DNA of 64,000 bases from CBDATG01 sp965200145 (lineage in GTDB: Bacteria; Chloroflexota; Dehalococcoidia; Lucifugimonadales; Lucifugimonadaceae). The stretch spans positions 186,001-250,000 of the forward strand of contig CBDATG010000002.1 in assembly GCA_965200145.1 (NCBI GenBank), read 5' to 3'. The position numbers were made by a program, and so were the translations under genes. Shown here in pieces: positions 7,178 to 15,410 of this stretch; position 1 is the stretch's first letter; each line of letters begins with the position of its first letter. Under the pieces are notes generated by a model. That model saw nothing but the letters and a program-made list of their open reading frames with translations, did no database searches and had not been told where the DNA came from.

Positions 7178-9646
7178 TTGACGGGTGAGAGCGCGTCGAC
7201 AGTGGCCAGATGGGTCGGCGGACGCTGGGAGCCAGTGGCGGGATTAGTGCGGTCTGACGGCGCGCTATTGAACTTGGCGCGTCGAGAGAACAGGGCTGTC
7301 GTCTTCGGTGTCGGAATGCGGAACTTGCACTTCTACCTGCTGTTCGTCGGACTCGCGGGCGTTGCCCTAGCGTTGAGGCTTTATGGGCTCGGCGAAATGG
7401 CAGTCCATCATGACGAGAGCCTTCACGGTTTCCACGCGTGGTTGATTTCGGTTGGCGAGCCTCACAGGCACACCCCGCTGATGCACGGGATGTTCCTGTT
7501 TGAGATAGTCGCCGGTAGCTTCTTTCTGTTCGGTGACAACGAATTCACGATGCGACTGCCTATGGCGTTGTTCGGCACAGGGTTGGTCCTGATCCCACTG
7601 TTACTGAGGCGACATCTCGGCGACTCTGGCGCGTTGATAACCGCCGTGCTGCTGTCCTTCTCGCCCGCGATCTTCTATTACGGGCGATTTGCCCGCAACG
7701 ATATCTTCATGGCCGTCTTTGCATTGCTGATGGTGGTCGCGATGTTCCGCTACATGGACACACGCCGCTCGTTATGGCTGTTCGTGTTAGCGGGATTGAT
7801 GGCCTTAGCCGCTGCGACTAAAGAGACTGCGTACATCTTGGCGGTCATCTTCGGCGGTTACTTGGCGATCATTTCTTGGCGTGAGGTTTTTGAGTTCCTC
7901 ATGGGACGGCGGAAGCTGAGCGAGTTCGGACGGGCGGGTGAGCTACTCATCGTTATCTTCGGATTGATGTTGCCGTTCTTTGCCGCCGGCGTCAGCGTAT
8001 TCCAGTCTCTACTGGATCTGACCATCGCAGCGCCGGATCAGACTCCTGGTGTTCCAACTGGCGCTCCTGATGGGTCATTGGCGACGATGATCGCGATCGT
8101 CGCGACTCTGATTTTCGCGGCAATCGCGTGGGCTGTTGGTCTGATGTGGAACTGGCGCAGATTCCTCGGACCATTGTTGTTATTCTGGGCTGTCTACATC
8201 TTGGTGATGACTGACTTCGGCACATCGCCCAGCGGCATAGCGACCGGTGTCTGGCAGTCGATGGGATATTGGATTGCCCAGCAGGATGTCCGCAGGGGAT
8301 CACAGCCTTGGTATTACTACATCATCATGATGTCGCTGTATGAGTTCCTACCTGCTCTGATTAGTCTTGCAGTTGTCGCCTTCTACTCAATCAAGTCTGG
8401 ACTAAAGTCGCTCGGTCCGCTGTTGGTTGCGTTGGTTGCGTTGGTTATCGCAACGACGGTGTTCTATGTCGCGCCGAAAGATTCTAGTTCGGGAGAGCCC
8501 ATCGCATCGGCATGGACGGTCGCGCCGTTCCTGTTGGTTGGATTAGGGATTCTGCTGTGGTTACCTTTCACCCTTGACGCGCCGAAGTTCGTAAAGTTCC
8601 TGATTTTCTGGACCGTGGCAACGTTCGCCATCTACACGACCGCGGGCGAGAAGATGCCTTGGTTGGTGGTGAATGTGACTCTGCCATGGGTGGTACTCGC
8701 CGGCGTAGCGGTCGGCAGGATGATCGATTCGGTCGATTGGGGAGTCGTTTGGAAGCACAAGGGATGGCTGGTACTGGCACTAACCCCTGTTTATCTGATC
8801 GTCGCGTGGCGGCTGATCAACTTTAGCCTGAATGCTGGTTTCACTTTCTCTCGCGCTTCGGACATCGCCAAGTTCGTTGAGTTGTGGGTACTCTTCGCAA
8901 TCGTGCTGAGCGGTCCAATGCTGCTGTGGCGGTTCGGCAACCGTTTCGGACGCGTCAACGCCTTTTCGGTCTTCGCGCTCGGCGTCGTGACTGTCTTCCT
9001 CACATTCACGGTCAAAACGACTTTCGTAGCGGCCTATTCGCATTCGGACATACCGCATGAGATGTTGGTCTACACGCAGACAGCGCCGGACCTTCATCAG
9101 ACGGCATATGAGATCTCCCAGGCGCGAGACCTGATGTGGTCCGAACGACTGGACTACGAACGCGATCGCGTGTTCGGTATCGCGACTAGCGACGGGTCTT
9201 CGCAGGAACTACCTCCGTTCCGGGTCCACGTCGACTCAACGAGCCCAGGCGATTGGCCGTGGCGCTGGTATCTTCGAGGTTACGGCGAAGGTGGCTCGTT
9301 CGGCGAAGACGGTGACTACGTGAGATACGGTGCGCTGTCCGGAGACGACCCATCTTTTGACGAGGATGCGACGGTATTGTTGGTATCGGACGACAATAAC
9401 TCAAAGGTCAAGCCTTTGCTACCAGAGAAGTTCGGCGAAGGTCGCTATCTTATCCACCGCTGGTGGTTCCCGGAGGCGGGATACAGAGGAGTGACGCCGG
9501 GAGAGGTTTGGGATGTCTTGAAGGATCGTTCCCGTTGGCGCACGGTCCTCGATTTCTGGTTCTACAGAAAGATGCCGCGTCCGATAGGTTACTCCGACGC
9601 ATGGGTCTACTTCAGTGACCAGATTCCTGAAGGCCCGCTGAGGTGA
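7178..9646 (+). CDS. Agl23 / TIGR03663 family membrane glycosyltransferase-like protein
   Basis: An 822-residue polytopic protein of the flippase-activity-associated Agl23 family (TIGR03663), related to GT-C/PMT-type enzymes that use polyprenyl-linked sugars. The first membrane span is followed by the loop HHDESLHGFHAW, which carries the acidic D-E pair typical of GT-C catalytic loops. A second loop has KETAYILAV, and a soluble tail of about 200 residues contains aromatic-rich segments. The reading frame starts at TTG 7178, giving about 46 cytoplasmic residues. An in-frame ATG at 7316 starts right before the first span (MRNLHFYLLF) and is an equally plausible start. It is cotranscribed with the DUF2298 gene and the flippase-like gene. 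Confidence 0.85.
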   Translation: MTGESASTVARWVGGRWEPVAGLVRSDGALLNLARRENRAVVFGVGMRNLHFYLLFVGLAGVALALRLYGLGEMAVHHDESLHGFHAWLISVGEPHRHTPLMHGMFLFEIVAGSFFLFGDNEFTMRLPMALFGTGLVLIPLLLRRHLGDSGALITAVLLSFSPAIFYYGRFARNDIFMAVFALLMVVAMFRYMDTRRSLWLFVLAGLMALAAATKETAYILAVIFGGYLAIISWREVFEFLMGRRKLSEFGRAGELLIVIFGLMLPFFAAGVSVFQSLLDLTIAAPDQTPGVPTGAPDGSLATMIAIVATLIFAAIAWAVGLMWNWRRFLGPLLLFWAVYILVMTDFGTSPSGIATGVWQSMGYWIAQQDVRRGSQPWYYYIIMMSLYEFLPALISLAVVAFYSIKSGLKSLGPLLVALVALVIATTVFYVAPKDSSSGEPIASAWTVAPFLLVGLGILLWLPFTLDAPKFVKFLIFWTVATFAIYTTAGEKMPWLVVNVTLPWVVLAGVAVGRMIDSVDWGVVWKHKGWLVLALTPVYLIVAWRLINFSLNAGFTFSRASDIAKFVELWVLFAIVLSGPMLLWRFGNRFGRVNAFSVFALGVVTVFLTFTVKTTFVAAYSHSDIPHEMLVYTQTAPDLHQTAYEISQARDLMWSERLDYERDRVFGIATSDGSSQELPPFRVHVDSTSPGDWPWRWYLRGYGEGGSFGEDGDYVRYGALSGDDPSFDEDATVLLVSDDNNSKVKPLLPEKFGEGRYLIHRWWFPEAGYRGVTPGEVWDVLKDRSRWRTVLDFWFYRKMPRPIGYSDAWVYFSDQIPEGPLR

Positions 9647-9689
9647 AACCATTGCCAGTTAACGCCAAGCCGAGAATCGGGCGGCAATC

Positions 9690-10808
9690 GTGATGACGCA
9701 GCGGCGCGCGTTCTGGATCGGAACGGCAGTTAGTGTTGTCTTACTTGCTGGTTTCGCCGTGCTGTTCGTGGATGTGCGCGAAGTGTGGCGAGCTTTGCAG
9801 ACGGCAAACTACATCTACGTGCTACCTGCATTGGCGTTGTACACGATTTCCCTTTTGTTCAGGACTACGCGGTGGCGATTCTTCCTTGAACCGGTCGCCG
9901 AAGGCGGACTCAAGAGGCCGCTGTTGCCTGTAGTCGTGGTCGGCTACATGGCACTAAACCTGATCCCCGCGCGGATCGGAGAGATAGTGCGCGCGGTCTA
10001 CCTCAGCATCCGGGAGAGCATCAGTGCCACCGGCGCGTTAGGGACGGTCCTGTTGGAGCGACTATCTGATGTATTGGCGCTGTTGTTACTCTTCGCTATT
10101 GCCGCGTTGGTCGGATCAATAGCGGCGGAGTCGGCGTTAAGCAACTTGGCGGCATCGGTGCCCGGAGGGGTCGCGACGATGGCCTTCGTTGCGGTAGCGC
10201 CGTTCGTGCTATTGGTGGTGCTGGTCGCTTATATCGTCTTGGTGAATCCCGCACGGACAGAGGTCATGTTGGATGGGTTGTTGCGATTCGTCGGACCCGT
10301 GTTGCGACAAAGGATAGTAAGCGCGGTCGTGAATCTGTTGAACGGCTTCTGGTCGGTTCGTACCCCAAGCGGCTTGATGAAGTTGGTGTTACTTTCGATC
10401 CCAGTTTGGATTTTTGAGATCGGCATGTACTATGTGATTGCTCTCGGCTTTGACTTGCGCGGCGCATTCAGCTCGGAGTTGCAGTTCGTTGCGGCGATCG
10501 TCATCTTCGGAGCAGCAGGGAATCTTGGCGGAGTGATACCAGCGTTACCAGGGAACTGGGGCACGATGGATGTCGTAGGTGCCGGAGCGTTGATCGCCAT
10601 CGGCGCTGATCCAGAGGTGGCCGCCGCGTATGCGTTAACGGTTCATGTTGCTCTATGGGTACCGGTGACTTTGGTGGGAGCCTTCATTCTCCTATCCGAC
10701 CATGTGTCGCTTGCCCGACTCACGCAAGACGCTTCGCGTGTCATTGAACCAACTAGGCAATCGAACGATGACACATTGCACAATGCTCAAGAGAGCGTGT
10801 TGAAATGA
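9690..10808 (+). CDS. Flippase-like / LPG-synthase transmembrane domain protein (TIGR00374)
   Basis: A 372-residue membrane protein of the UPF0104/lysylphosphatidylglycerol-synthase TM family, with about eight spans. Diagnostic blocks are SLLFRTTRWRFFLEPV, NLIPARIGEIVRAVYL, LLERLSDVLALL and a late GGVIPALPGNWGTMD. Family members move lipid-linked molecules or modify lipids; in archaea and Chloroflexi they often pair with Agl23-type proteins. GTG at 9690 is followed by ATG at 9693, and either may be used. Its stop overlaps the ATG of the following FAD oxidoreductase (ATGA), which argues for tight translational coupling. Substrate unknown. Confidence 0.85.
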   Translation: MMTQRRAFWIGTAVSVVLLAGFAVLFVDVREVWRALQTANYIYVLPALALYTISLLFRTTRWRFFLEPVAEGGLKRPLLPVVVVGYMALNLIPARIGEIVRAVYLSIRESISATGALGTVLLERLSDVLALLLLFAIAALVGSIAAESALSNLAASVPGGVATMAFVAVAPFVLLVVLVAYIVLVNPARTEVMLDGLLRFVGPVLRQRIVSAVVNLLNGFWSVRTPSGLMKLVLLSIPVWIFEIGMYYVIALGFDLRGAFSSELQFVAAIVIFGAAGNLGGVIPALPGNWGTMDVVGAGALIAIGADPEVAAAYALTVHVALWVPVTLVGAFILLSDHVSLARLTQDASRVIEPTRQSNDDTLHNAQESVLK

Positions 10809-12154
10809 AGGTTGGAATTGTAGGCGCAGGTGCGGCCGGGTTGGCGGCGGCATATGACATCTGCAAGGACGGTCACGAGGTCGTCATCTACGAATCTGCA
10901 CCATTTATCGGCGGTCAGGCATCAACGATCAAGGTCGGAGGCCATCCTCTGGAGCGCGGGTATCATCACCTATTCACCAACGACCTGGCAATCTTGGAAT
11001 TGATGCAGGAGCTCAATATCGAGCATCACATGCAGTGGTACGAGACGAACGTAGGCACGTACGCGAATAACCGCCTGTATCCGACCACGACTGCGGTGGA
11101 CCTGCTGAAGTTCGGGGCGTTGCCAATCTGGGAACGAATCAGAATGGGCCTGTTCACATTGCGGCTCAAGCGCATGTCAGAATGGCGTCAGCTGGAGGAG
11201 TTTACGGCTGACGGTTGGTTGCGGGAGCGGCTCGGCGGCACAGCGTATCGGGTGATGTGGGAACCGTTGCTTCGTGCCAAGTTCGGGAGGTACTACGAAC
11301 AGGTTGGGATGCCGTGGTTTTGGTCCAAGATTCAGACGCGTTTCGCTTCTCGACAAGGGACATTCTCGCGCGAGGTGCTGGGTTACCCGACCGGGAGCTT
11401 TGACGTCGTATTCGAAAAGCTCGAATCGGAGATAAACAGACGAAACGGGAAGATACGACGACAGACCGAGGTTACGGCAATCGAGGCTGCGGATGACCGT
11501 CGTTCGGTTACCGTTACCGCTCGCAACGCGGCCAGTACTGAGTCCGAAGATGTGTTTGACTGCGTGCTTTCGACTACACCGTCTTTCACGATGCGCAAGA
11601 TAGCTAAGGGGTTGACCGAAGACTACATCGGCAAATTGGACTCGGTTTCGTATCTAGCGGCCGTCGTGATGATCGTCGAGCTAGACCGTCCCCTAACCGA
11701 TTACTACTGGATCAACATAACGGATCCGGAGGTGCCGTTCCTAGGGGTGATCGAGCACACCAACATGTTGCCGAAGGATTGGTACGGTGGGATGAACGTT
11801 GTCTACCTAACGAACTACCTGGACCGCGAGGACGGTCTCTATCAGATGAGCTCGGACGAGCTGGCGAAGCTGTTCATGCCGCATCTTCGCCGATTCAATC
11901 GCACTTTCAAGGAGGATTGGGTCAAGGATGTCCACTACAACGCGGTCAGCGCGGCTCAACCGATAATCGGCACCCGTTACAGCGAACGCATACCTTCGCA
12001 TCGCACGCCGATAGAGCGCGTATACCTTGCCAACACGACTCAAATCTACCCCGAAGACCGGGGTACCAATTACAGCATCCGAATGGGCAGGGAAGTCGCG
12101 CGAATGATGCTCGCCGACATCAAGTTCAATTGGTCGGTGTGGCAGTCTTCTTGA
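10805..12154 (+). CDS. NAD(P)/FAD-dependent oxidoreductase (amine oxidase/phytoene desaturase-like)
   Basis: A 449-residue flavoprotein with an N-terminal Rossmann dinucleotide fold, VGIVGAGAAGLAAAYD (residues 2-17), ending in the FAD-ribose acidic residue of VVIYE, and the Gly-rich second FAD motif GGQASTI. A C-terminal block ending RGTNYSIRMGREVARMM closes the FAD site. It belongs to the protoporphyrinogen oxidase/phytoene desaturase/UDP-galactopyranose mutase-like superfamily. The coupled position after a flippase-like gene suggests action on a lipid-linked sugar or polyprenyl carrier, which is inference. No membrane span is seen. It is the last gene of the glycan cluster. Confidence 0.8.
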   Translation: MKVGIVGAGAAGLAAAYDICKDGHEVVIYESAPFIGGQASTIKVGGHPLERGYHHLFTNDLAILELMQELNIEHHMQWYETNVGTYANNRLYPTTTAVDLLKFGALPIWERIRMGLFTLRLKRMSEWRQLEEFTADGWLRERLGGTAYRVMWEPLLRAKFGRYYEQVGMPWFWSKIQTRFASRQGTFSREVLGYPTGSFDVVFEKLESEINRRNGKIRRQTEVTAIEAADDRRSVTVTARNAASTESEDVFDCVLSTTPSFTMRKIAKGLTEDYIGKLDSVSYLAAVVMIVELDRPLTDYYWINITDPEVPFLGVIEHTNMLPKDWYGGMNVVYLTNYLDREDGLYQMSSDELAKLFMPHLRRFNRTFKEDWVKDVHYNAVSAAQPIIGTRYSERIPSHRTPIERVYLANTTQIYPEDRGTNYSIRMGREVARMMLADIKFNWSVWQSS

Positions 12155-12164
12155 ACGATTGATG

Positions 12165-12173
12165 TGCTAAAGT
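12165..12173 (+). promoter_or_regulatory. Extended -10 promoter element for the SDR gene
   Basis: TG-C-TAAAGT lies about 50 bases before the SDR start codon and just after the FAD-oxidoreductase stop. It matches the extended -10 pattern seen at other operon starts in this window. No clear -35 is visible. Confidence 0.35.
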
Positions 12174-12221
12174 GTGATTAGTTGACACGCATGACTCAGC
12201 AGGGATAGGAAGGGCGATTAG

Positions 12222-13001
12222 ATGAAGCTGCTCGATGGCAAGGTTGCGATTATCACGGGTGCAGGAACCGGTATCGGACGCGAGGCGGCTCTAATGTTTG
12301 CCCATCACGGCGCGGACCTTGCATTAGCCGGACGCAGAATGGAGCCATTGTCGCAGGTAGCAGACGAGGCGCGGGAGTTGGGCTCGACGGTTGCCATCAG
12401 AAGTGTTGACCTTGAGAACGGAGACGCGGCGGCGGAACTCGGGGCGTGGGCACTAGAAGAGTTTGGGCGAGTTAACATCCTGGTCAACAACGCTGGCCAC
12501 AGTAGCAAGGTCAGGTCGATCCGTTATGTTCAACCTGAGGATTGGCAATCTGTCTTCAACGTCAACGTTGAGGGTGTCTACCGACTGACGCAGTCAGTGC
12601 TAGGCAACATGATCGAGCGAGGCGAGGGAACGGTCATCACTGTGTCTTCGATGGCCGCTATCAGCCCTGGCCTCATGGGCGGCGCGCCGTACAGCGCTGC
12701 GAAAGCGGCTTCGCTCAACATGATACGCGGCATGAACACTGAACTGTCACAGCTGGGGGTTCGCGCGTGTGCGATCATGCCTGGTGAGGTGGATACTCCC
12801 ATCTTGGAGAATCGTCCGCGCCCGCCGGATGCAGACGATCGCTCCACTATGATGCAGGTTGAAGACATTGCTTGGGCGATCCTCTTGTGTGCGGCTATGC
12901 CTCAACGCACCATCGTGGAACAGGTCGTCATGATTCCGACGGTTCGGCGGGATGTCGCAGCCGATATGGAGGCGGCGCGCAATGCCGGTGCGAACGGTTA
13001 A
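12222..13001 (+). CDS. SDR-family NAD(P)-dependent oxidoreductase
   Basis: Classical short-chain dehydrogenase/reductase of 259 residues. It has the cofactor motif TGAGTGIGREA near the N-terminus, the NNAG motif (VNNAGHSSK), the catalytic serine in VSSMAAISPG, and the YSAAK catalytic dyad, followed by the PGEVDTPI substrate-loop entry. The lack of a conserved basic residue in the first beta-alpha turn, with an Arg after the second strand (AGRRM), leans toward NADPH use. AGGAAGGG at 12207-12214 gives a good ribosome binding site before ATG. The substrate cannot be deduced. It is probably transcribed alone from the element at 12165. Confidence 0.85.
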   Translation: MKLLDGKVAIITGAGTGIGREAALMFAHHGADLALAGRRMEPLSQVADEARELGSTVAIRSVDLENGDAAAELGAWALEEFGRVNILVNNAGHSSKVRSIRYVQPEDWQSVFNVNVEGVYRLTQSVLGNMIERGEGTVITVSSMAAISPGLMGGAPYSAAKAASLNMIRGMNTELSQLGVRACAIMPGEVDTPILENRPRPPDADDRSTMMQVEDIAWAILLCAAMPQRTIVEQVVMIPTVRRDVAADMEAARNAGANG

Positions 13002-13030
13002 CGGAATGGCAAATGGCTCAAACTGCGGTT

Positions 13031-13039
13031 TGATAGGAT
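13031..13039 (+). promoter_or_regulatory. Extended -10 promoter element for nuoEFG
   Basis: TG-A-TAGGAT sits 48 bases before the GTG start of nuoE in the 85-base spacer after the SDR gene. It matches the extended -10 pattern seen elsewhere in the window (for example 47703). Inferred. Confidence 0.35.
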
Positions 13040-13086
13040 TCAATCTGGCAAGGCCGCGAATCGAGCCTATGTCCGCTAACTGACAC

Positions 13087-13623
13087 GTGAGTAACTCCAT
13101 GGTGCCGACCGACTCGAAAAGCTCCGCCGCGTTGCGTGATCAGATCAGGATAGCGTTGAATGGTCAGACGGCAGGTAAACAGCGACCGGCAACCGTAACG
13201 GTGCTATCTTCGTTGCTTGCAGTTCAGGATGACCTGCACTACATCCCAGTCGAGGCTGTGGAGGAGGTGGCGCAATACTGCGACTCGACGATCAATGATG
13301 TCTGGAGCGTCGCCTCGTTTTATACCAACTTCCGCTTCAGTCCGCCGGGTCAGGTGACCATTGATGTCTGCTGGGGTCCGACGTGCCACCTGATGGGCGC
13401 GCAAGACGTGCTTCGTGCGGTACACGATGCGATGGATGTGGAAGGTGAGGGCACAACGGAAGACGGTAAGTTGACGCTTCGTTACAGCACTTGTTTGGGT
13501 GCCTGTGGCCAAGCACCCGTCATCGCCCGCGACCATGTGTTGCGCGGGAACGTAGACCCAGAATCAGCTCGTGAATTCGTGGCGACAGTAAGCAAGGAAC
13601 TCGACAATGGTTACCACCATTGA
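13087..13623 (+). CDS. nuoE: NADH dehydrogenase subunit E-like protein (NuoE, 24 kDa type)
   Basis: Thioredoxin-like [2Fe-2S] subunit of NADH-oxidising modules. After a helical N-terminal part comes the cluster-binding region with four cysteines in the NuoE pattern: CWGPTC, then CLGACG about 40 residues later. The length of 178 aa is normal. The start is GTG. The last 17 bases overlap nuoF, which begins with ATG inside this gene, so the three genes nuoE, nuoF, nuoG form one coupled operon. It partners NuoF to pass electrons from FMN. No membrane-arm nuo genes are present in the window. Confidence 0.9.
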   Translation: MSNSMVPTDSKSSAALRDQIRIALNGQTAGKQRPATVTVLSSLLAVQDDLHYIPVEAVEEVAQYCDSTINDVWSVASFYTNFRFSPPGQVTIDVCWGPTCHLMGAQDVLRAVHDAMDVEGEGTTEDGKLTLRYSTCLGACGQAPVIARDHVLRGNVDPESAREFVATVSKELDNGYHH

Positions 13624-15409
13624 TCGATCGGTCGAGGGACGACGGATCGAATCCGAATCTGCTACGGACCTCGCCTTTCGGAAGATCCGGGACCAGGCCA
13701 ACATTCGCTGGCGGGAACTTACAGCCGGCGATAACCCCTGGTTCAGGGTAGGTTTTGGTGCATCAGGACAGGCTGCAGGGGCGCAGGCGATTTACGACGC
13801 GTTGATGCCGTTTGGGCAGATGGGGAGCGGCGACATAACGCTATCCAAAGTTGGACCGCGTGGCCTGATGTATCTCGAGCCAACGCTAGAGGTAACCGTG
13901 CCGGGCGGTAACACCGTCATCCACGCAAACGTTGCGCCGGGGATGGTTGGTGAGATTATGGCGCACTATGCTGGCGACCGGGACGCGACCACCCTACACC
14001 CGTCGGCCGTCGCTCGAGACGGCAAGAGGGATTCCTATACTGATCATCTCCCTCGTTGGCGCGACCTTCCTGCGAACCACCTTCAGACGAAAGTGCTGAC
14101 ACGCAACTTTGGCGCGATCGACCCGCACGACATTCTCCAATACATCGCGAGTGGTGGTTACTCGGCGTTACATAAAGCTCTAGCATCAATGACGCCAGGC
14201 GAGGTGCTGGATGAAGTCAAATCGTCAGGATTACGCGGTAGAGGCGGGGCGGCATTTCCGACGGGACTGAAATGGTCGTTTCTGGCACCGAGCGACGCGC
14301 CGGTCAAATATGTCCTTTGTAACTGTGAGGAAGGCGACCCGGGAGCGTTCAACGACAAGGGAATCCTTGAGGCTGACCCGCACCTTCTTCTAGAAGGCCT
14401 CATACTCAACGGCTACGCGACTCGGTCCACACACGGCGTGGTATTCATCAGGCAAGGGCACGACCTTCCGATCGATGCGACTAGAGATGCCATTGACCAG
14501 GCGTACGAGATCGGTTTACTCGGCACAAACATCCTCGATAGCGATTTTTCGTTTGAGGCAGAGGTTTCACTAACGGGCGACTCATATGTGGCGGGCGAAG
14601 AGACGGCCATGATGGAGGCGATCGAGGGGAAGCGTTCGACGCCGCGTTTCAAGCCGCCGTTCCCGGCAGCGGCTGGGCTCTGGCAAAAACCTACAAACAT
14701 CAACAATGTCAAGACACTCTCGTACGTCCCGAGTATCGTCAGAGATGGTGCCGAGGAGTTCAAGAAGACTGGCACAGAATCATCGTCTGGAACGGCCTTG
14801 GTATGCCTCAGCGGAAAGATTGCGCGTCCCGGCCTTTACGAAGTTGCGATGGGCACGACGATTCGGCAAGTTCTGGAGGATATCGGTGGCGGACCGGCCG
14901 AAGGCAGCGAGCGCATCAAGGTATTGCAAACCGGCGGTCCACTTGGCGGGGTGATGGGCGAAGAAGCGTTTGATACGGAGATAGACTTTGACGCGATGGC
15001 CGAAGTAGGTTGCATCCTCGGCTCTGGCGGCATTATCGTCGGCGATGAGAAAACGGACATCGTTGACCTGATTCGGAACTTGGTAGCATTCAACCAGTTT
15101 GAGTCGTGTGGCAAGTGTTTCCCGTGCCGATTGGGCAATACCCATATGCTGGACGTGCTTGACAGGATGTGCAAGAACGAATCGCGCTCGGGCGACTTGG
15201 AGTTGATGGAAAAAGTCGGAACCAACATGAAAATCGGATCGCTCTGTGGGCATGGTCAGTTGGGCTACAACCCGATATCGTCGGCGATGGCCTATTTCGG
15301 CGAAGAGTTCAGACAACGACTAAACGGTGAGTTGCTGCCATCTGGCAGTCTCGGCGATGGCATCATGATGATGCCCAGCCGTACGCGTCCGGTAGGTCAA
15401 GGCGGGTGA
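13607..15409 (+). CDS. nuoF: NADH dehydrogenase subunit F-like protein (NuoF, 51 kDa type) with N-terminal extension
   Basis: NADH-binding, FMN-carrying subunit. After an N-terminal thioredoxin-like region of about 110-160 residues (as in HoxF and HndC-like proteins, but with no full set of cluster cysteines) come the NADH/FMN motifs GLRGRGGAAFPTGLKW and NCEEGDPGAFNDK, the GEETAMMEAIEGKR block, and a C-terminal [4Fe-4S] site ESCGKCFPCR with the further cysteine in GSLCGHG. At 600 aa it is longer than NuoF of complex I (about 440), and closer to the soluble NAD-reducing hydrogenase/formate dehydrogenase diaphorase subunits. It overlaps nuoE by 17 bases and sits one base before nuoG. Confidence 0.9.
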   Translation: MVTTIDRSVEGRRIESESATDLAFRKIRDQANIRWRELTAGDNPWFRVGFGASGQAAGAQAIYDALMPFGQMGSGDITLSKVGPRGLMYLEPTLEVTVPGGNTVIHANVAPGMVGEIMAHYAGDRDATTLHPSAVARDGKRDSYTDHLPRWRDLPANHLQTKVLTRNFGAIDPHDILQYIASGGYSALHKALASMTPGEVLDEVKSSGLRGRGGAAFPTGLKWSFLAPSDAPVKYVLCNCEEGDPGAFNDKGILEADPHLLLEGLILNGYATRSTHGVVFIRQGHDLPIDATRDAIDQAYEIGLLGTNILDSDFSFEAEVSLTGDSYVAGEETAMMEAIEGKRSTPRFKPPFPAAAGLWQKPTNINNVKTLSYVPSIVRDGAEEFKKTGTESSSGTALVCLSGKIARPGLYEVAMGTTIRQVLEDIGGGPAEGSERIKVLQTGGPLGGVMGEEAFDTEIDFDAMAEVGCILGSGGIIVGDEKTDIVDLIRNLVAFNQFESCGKCFPCRLGNTHMLDVLDRMCKNESRSGDLELMEKVGTNMKIGSLCGHGQLGYNPISSAMAYFGEEFRQRLNGELLPSGSLGDGIMMMPSRTRPVGQGG

Positions 15410-15410
15410 A

